A DNA stretch of 64,000 nucleotides from Pseudomonadota bacterium (GTDB lineage Bacteria; Cyanobacteriota; Vampirovibrionia; Obscuribacterales; Obscuribacteraceae). Of this stretch, positions 61,672 through 64,000 are shown piece by piece (position 1 is the stretch's first letter; the number at the start of each line of letters is the position of its first letter). The DNA is taken from positions 124,001-188,000 of the forward strand of contig JAJPGY010000037.1 of NCBI GenBank assembly GCA_021325555.1, in the 5' to 3' direction. The translations under genes and the position numbers were made by a program. The notes under the pieces are model-generated. The model had not been told where the DNA came from, did not search any database, and saw only the letters and a list, made by a program, of their open reading frames with translations.

Positions 61672-62307
61672 GGAATTCCTGATTGCTCCAGCGGCCACCG
61701 CCGCGCCGTCCAGGCGATTCTGGATGGCCTGCCGGCCGGGATTCATTCACTGCTGATGTCTAAAGGCTACCGAGTGTTGCCGATCCGTTCGGTCACGGAC
61801 CTTTTCGATGATTGGAAGGACGAGCATCCGAGAGGGTATGAAAAAGGCGACACCTACGATCACGTGGGGGTGCTGACCGTTCAGGATCTGCGGCTCGTCG
61901 TGATTGCGGAAACGGCCAGGCCGCGGCGGCGCTGGGTAAAGCTGGAGGACCGCACCTTGCTTGCCGCCGCTGTCGAGCATGAGATTGGCCACGCGGTGGA
62001 TTTCTCGCTCGGGGAGAAGCCCTTCTCGAACACGCGAGAGTTCATCACTGCATAGGACGCCGATGTGGCAAAACTGGACAAGCAGAGTAAGGAAGAGATT
62101 CGCTATTATCTGCAGCCGGGGGAGGAAGGGCGAAAAGAGACCTTCGCCGAGATTTTCAACGCCATCAGCCTCCCCTGGCGTGACGCTGAGAGCTTCGAGC
62201 AGAGATTCCCGAACACGACCACGGTGGTGAGGGTGGTTTTGGATAGCCGCGATATCCCGCTCCTGCAAAACCAACCGTTCCAGGGACCGGAATTGAACAA
62301 GGGGTAG
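61672..62307 (+). pseudogene. Lethal-factor-like (ATLF) zinc metallopeptidase, broken by an in-frame TAG
   Basis: One reading frame from about 61672 to 62307 encodes a protein resembling the ATLF-type metallopeptidase domain. It has AVQAILDGLPAGIHSLLMSKG, DEHPRGYEKGDTYDHVGV, the zinc motif VEHEIGHAVDFSLGE, EFITA, then after a TAG stop (62053-62055) DADVAKLDKQSKEEIRYYL and GRKETFAEIFNAIS, the usual downstream Glu-containing zinc-ligand block. The stop replaces what is normally an AY.DxxxL segment and cuts off the third metal ligand. No start codon with a ribosome-binding site is seen at the 5' end, so the gene is probably damaged there too. TAG serves as a normal stop elsewhere here, so readthrough is not expected. 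Confidence 0.7.
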
Positions 62308-62544
62308 TAAGCAGGGTTACCGGGATCAGAACCCGTAAACAATGCTGTAGTGTAAGGGTGGTAAGCCGGAACGCCGATCTGTCCGGGCGTGCACGGTCCT
62401 TTTGCGAAGCGTTAAGCGCAACATGACCAGGGCGAGAAGGACGCCGTCAGCCGTTTCCCGGTAGCTGTCCAGGCGAGGCCGGGTCACTGTTGGTGCCCGG
62501 CGGATGGTACACTGACCACAGATGTCAACAGGTGGTATGCAGCT

Positions 62545-64000
62545 ATGGCTCCCCGATTTTCTTGGGGCAGGCCCGGGATCTTTTCGGCCGTGCTTCTTAC
62601 TCTCTTACCATTCAATGGCGTGACGGCGGCAGGGACTTACATGCCGGCACCGTCTGTCGCAAGAACACCGTTTCATGCTTCTGCCACCAGGGGCGGGGGC
62701 GGATTGTTCGGCCATCGTCGCCCCCTGCTCAAGGGCCGTGTGGCGGTGGGTGAGGAGATGACGGTGGTCGGGCGTCGTGTCGATGTCTTGCTCGACAGGA
62801 CCCTCGACCGGGATCCTAAGACTGCCCTTCTCAACCAGGCGGTCCAGCATTATCAAACGAAGCGCTGCAGGGTTGCTGCTCAAGCGAAGGATGTCGCGGA
62901 TTTCTTGTTCAACTACAGGGGGCTGAGCCAATCGATCGAAGCCGGCGATATCATCACCGGCGAGAGGCTGAAGCTCAAGAGCAGGGCAGCCGCTGAATAT
63001 GCGCGACAAAAGCACATCGACGAGCTGCACACGCGGATAGTTTCAAATGTGATGCAAATCGCCATGGGCCTCGGCATGAGCGATCGAGCTCGGGGGGACA
63101 GGACGATCAACTATGGGATCCACCGCCTGCAACCGCTGGTTGGCAAAGACGCGGCGGTGGGAACCGCGGAAATGCTCGCTAACTGGGCCCAGGGGATAAG
63201 AGTCCCCGAGCAGATCTTCAATCAACCGGAGTGGGACGTGGAGCATCGCAACGAGATGTCCTCCTTCCTGGTCAAGTCCGCCATGCGGCATGATCCGGTT
63301 GTGTGCGAGATCTTTAAGCACCTGCACAAGTACAATCATCGGACCAGGTTGGCCCGTGCATCCAGCCGGGTCCTCGACACGGTCTTCGGCGTGCTGTCGC
63401 GCAACCCGGCTACCGGCCACGCAGGTATACCCTTGCTCGTTGCCTCAGTGCTGGCCTCCGGCGGTCCCGAACAGGCCAAGATCATGAAGGAGCTTTACCT
63501 GGACAGGCGACTCGCCAGCCGCTTGCAGGTGATAAATGATGAGGCCCACATGGCGCTGGACAATTACCAGCTGGCCGTGCTCACCCGCAATCCTCCTCTG
63601 CTCGCCTGCTCCGAGTCGGTGATCCAGGATCTGGCGGGGGCGAAAGTTGTTCCGAAGCTATTCGGCAGAAGCGTATTAGCTCAAAGCTCGAGGGCGGGCA
63701 ACCCGGCACAAAGCTCGAGGGTCGCGCAAAGCTCGAGGTCCGGCAGTCTGGCGCAAAGCTCGAGAGGGACGGGCCTGACGCAGGGCTCAAGCGCCGTGGA
63801 TCCGCCGCAAGGCTCGAGCGCCGTGGACCCACCGCAGGGCGTGAGTGCTGCCGGCTTGCCGCAGAGCTCAGGCGGCGTCAGCTCGGATGCGGAGCGCGGG
63901 CTGGCCGCTCCCCCGCCGCTGCCTATAAGGGAACTGCACCCTTTCCCGGCACAGCAGAGCGTCAAGATACAAATAGGCTCGCCTGGCGCCGGCGAGTATT
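62545..64000 (+). CDS. Secreted protein of unknown function with C-terminal Ser-rich repeats (runs off the right edge)
   Basis: The frame is open from this ATG to the window end, at least 485 residues, without a stop. It begins with a signal peptide (GIFSAVLLTLLPFNGVTAAG), has a long helical middle part (such as VQHYQTKRCRVAAQAKDVAD and HRLQPLVGKDAAVGTAEML), and ends with Ser/Gln-rich repeats based on AQSSR and PQGSSAVDP. I recognise no family. AGGTGG lies nine bases before the ATG and TACACT about 35 bp before it. The 237-bp gap upstream holds no gene I can support. The 3' end lies outside the window. Confidence 0.65.
   Translation, partial: MAPRFSWGRPGIFSAVLLTLLPFNGVTAAGTYMPAPSVARTPFHASATRGGGGLFGHRRPLLKGRVAVGEEMTVVGRRVDVLLDRTLDRDPKTALLNQAVQHYQTKRCRVAAQAKDVADFLFNYRGLSQSIEAGDIITGERLKLKSRAAAEYARQKHIDELHTRIVSNVMQIAMGLGMSDRARGDRTINYGIHRLQPLVGKDAAVGTAEMLANWAQGIRVPEQIFNQPEWDVEHRNEMSSFLVKSAMRHDPVVCEIFKHLHKYNHRTRLARASSRVLDTVFGVLSRNPATGHAGIPLLVASVLASGGPEQAKIMKELYLDRRLASRLQVINDEAHMALDNYQLAVLTRNPPLLACSESVIQDLAGAKVVPKLFGRSVLAQSSRAGNPAQSSRVAQSSRSGSLAQSSRGTGLTQGSSAVDPPQGSSAVDPPQGVSAAGLPQSSGGVSSDAERGLAAPPPLPIRELHPFPAQQSVKIQIGSPGAGEY
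63682..63870 (+). repeat. Degenerate coding repeat in the right-edge gene
   Basis: Units built on CAAAGCTCGAGG (encoding QSSR) recur every 18-27 bp from 63682, then grade into CAAGGCTCGAGCGCCGTGGA units (encoding QGSSAVD). The spacing keeps the reading frame. It is a slippage-prone region in an exported protein. Confidence 0.75.

Noticed and set aside
62053-62055. TAG as a recoded sense codon (pyrrolysine or similar)
   Set aside because: TAG ends groES, gap and xer normally, and no suppressor tRNA for TAG is visible; the tRNA-Sec reads TGA.

Overview
This 64 kb window is GC-rich chromosomal DNA, most likely from a non-photosynthetic member of the Cyanobacteriota (Vampirovibrionia/Melainabacteria-like). 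The main evidence is the RNA polymerase locus. The beta-prime subunit is split into rpoC1 and rpoC2, and rpoC2 carries an insertion of about 620 residues between its trigger-loop helices, as in cyanobacteria. A PATAN (DUF4388) protein fits the same group. No photosynthesis gene is visible. The lineage is inferred from gene architecture only; no search was run.

Layout. 0-12 kb holds core genes: the end of groES, groEL with a strong terminator, a BtuF-like corrinoid-binding protein, ruvC, a TadE/TadG-like pilus operon on the minus strand, an Lnt-DUF192-crotonase run, a NifU-like protein, and gap-pgk. 12-22 kb mixes secreted and regulatory proteins: two TPR-metzincin paralogues, a CDF metal exporter, a pair of MshEN/PATAN proteins and a large LRV-repeat protein. 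22-28 kb carries a thiolase and an overlapping YhaO/YhaN (SbcD/SbcC-like) pair.

27.6-34.8 kb is the most unusual stretch. Two exported proteins that share a FecR-like domain and a conserved C-terminal tail each sit next to one of two paralogous predicted beta-barrel proteins. This looks like a duplicated surface-protein/barrel module. 34.8-37.7 kb has PlsC, a TPR-NHL protein, a YdjM-like membrane protein and a tandem repeat. 37.7-46.9 kb is rpoB-rpoC1-rpoC2 on the minus strand behind a clear sigma70-type promoter. It is followed by selC (tRNA-Sec), a Xer recombinase, a class A PBP, a small PEGA-like protein and a NupC transporter.

52.7-64 kb is more accessory: a 791-residue protein with a PRTase-like motif, CstA, a Cys-rich peptide beside a Csp1-like copper protein, a receiver-XRE fusion next to a plain XRE regulator, an acyltransferase, a SprT-like protein, a broken lethal-factor-like metallopeptidase (in-frame TAG), and a secreted protein running off the right edge.

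All names come from reading motifs by eye. Start codons were moved inward where a Shine-Dalgarno sequence or signal peptide supports it. The longest stretch without a gene is 37410-37730, which holds a 22-bp tandem repeat and otherwise nothing recognisable. The 295 bp upstream of rpoB (46847-47141) hold its promoter, AT-rich DNA and a small GC palindrome.
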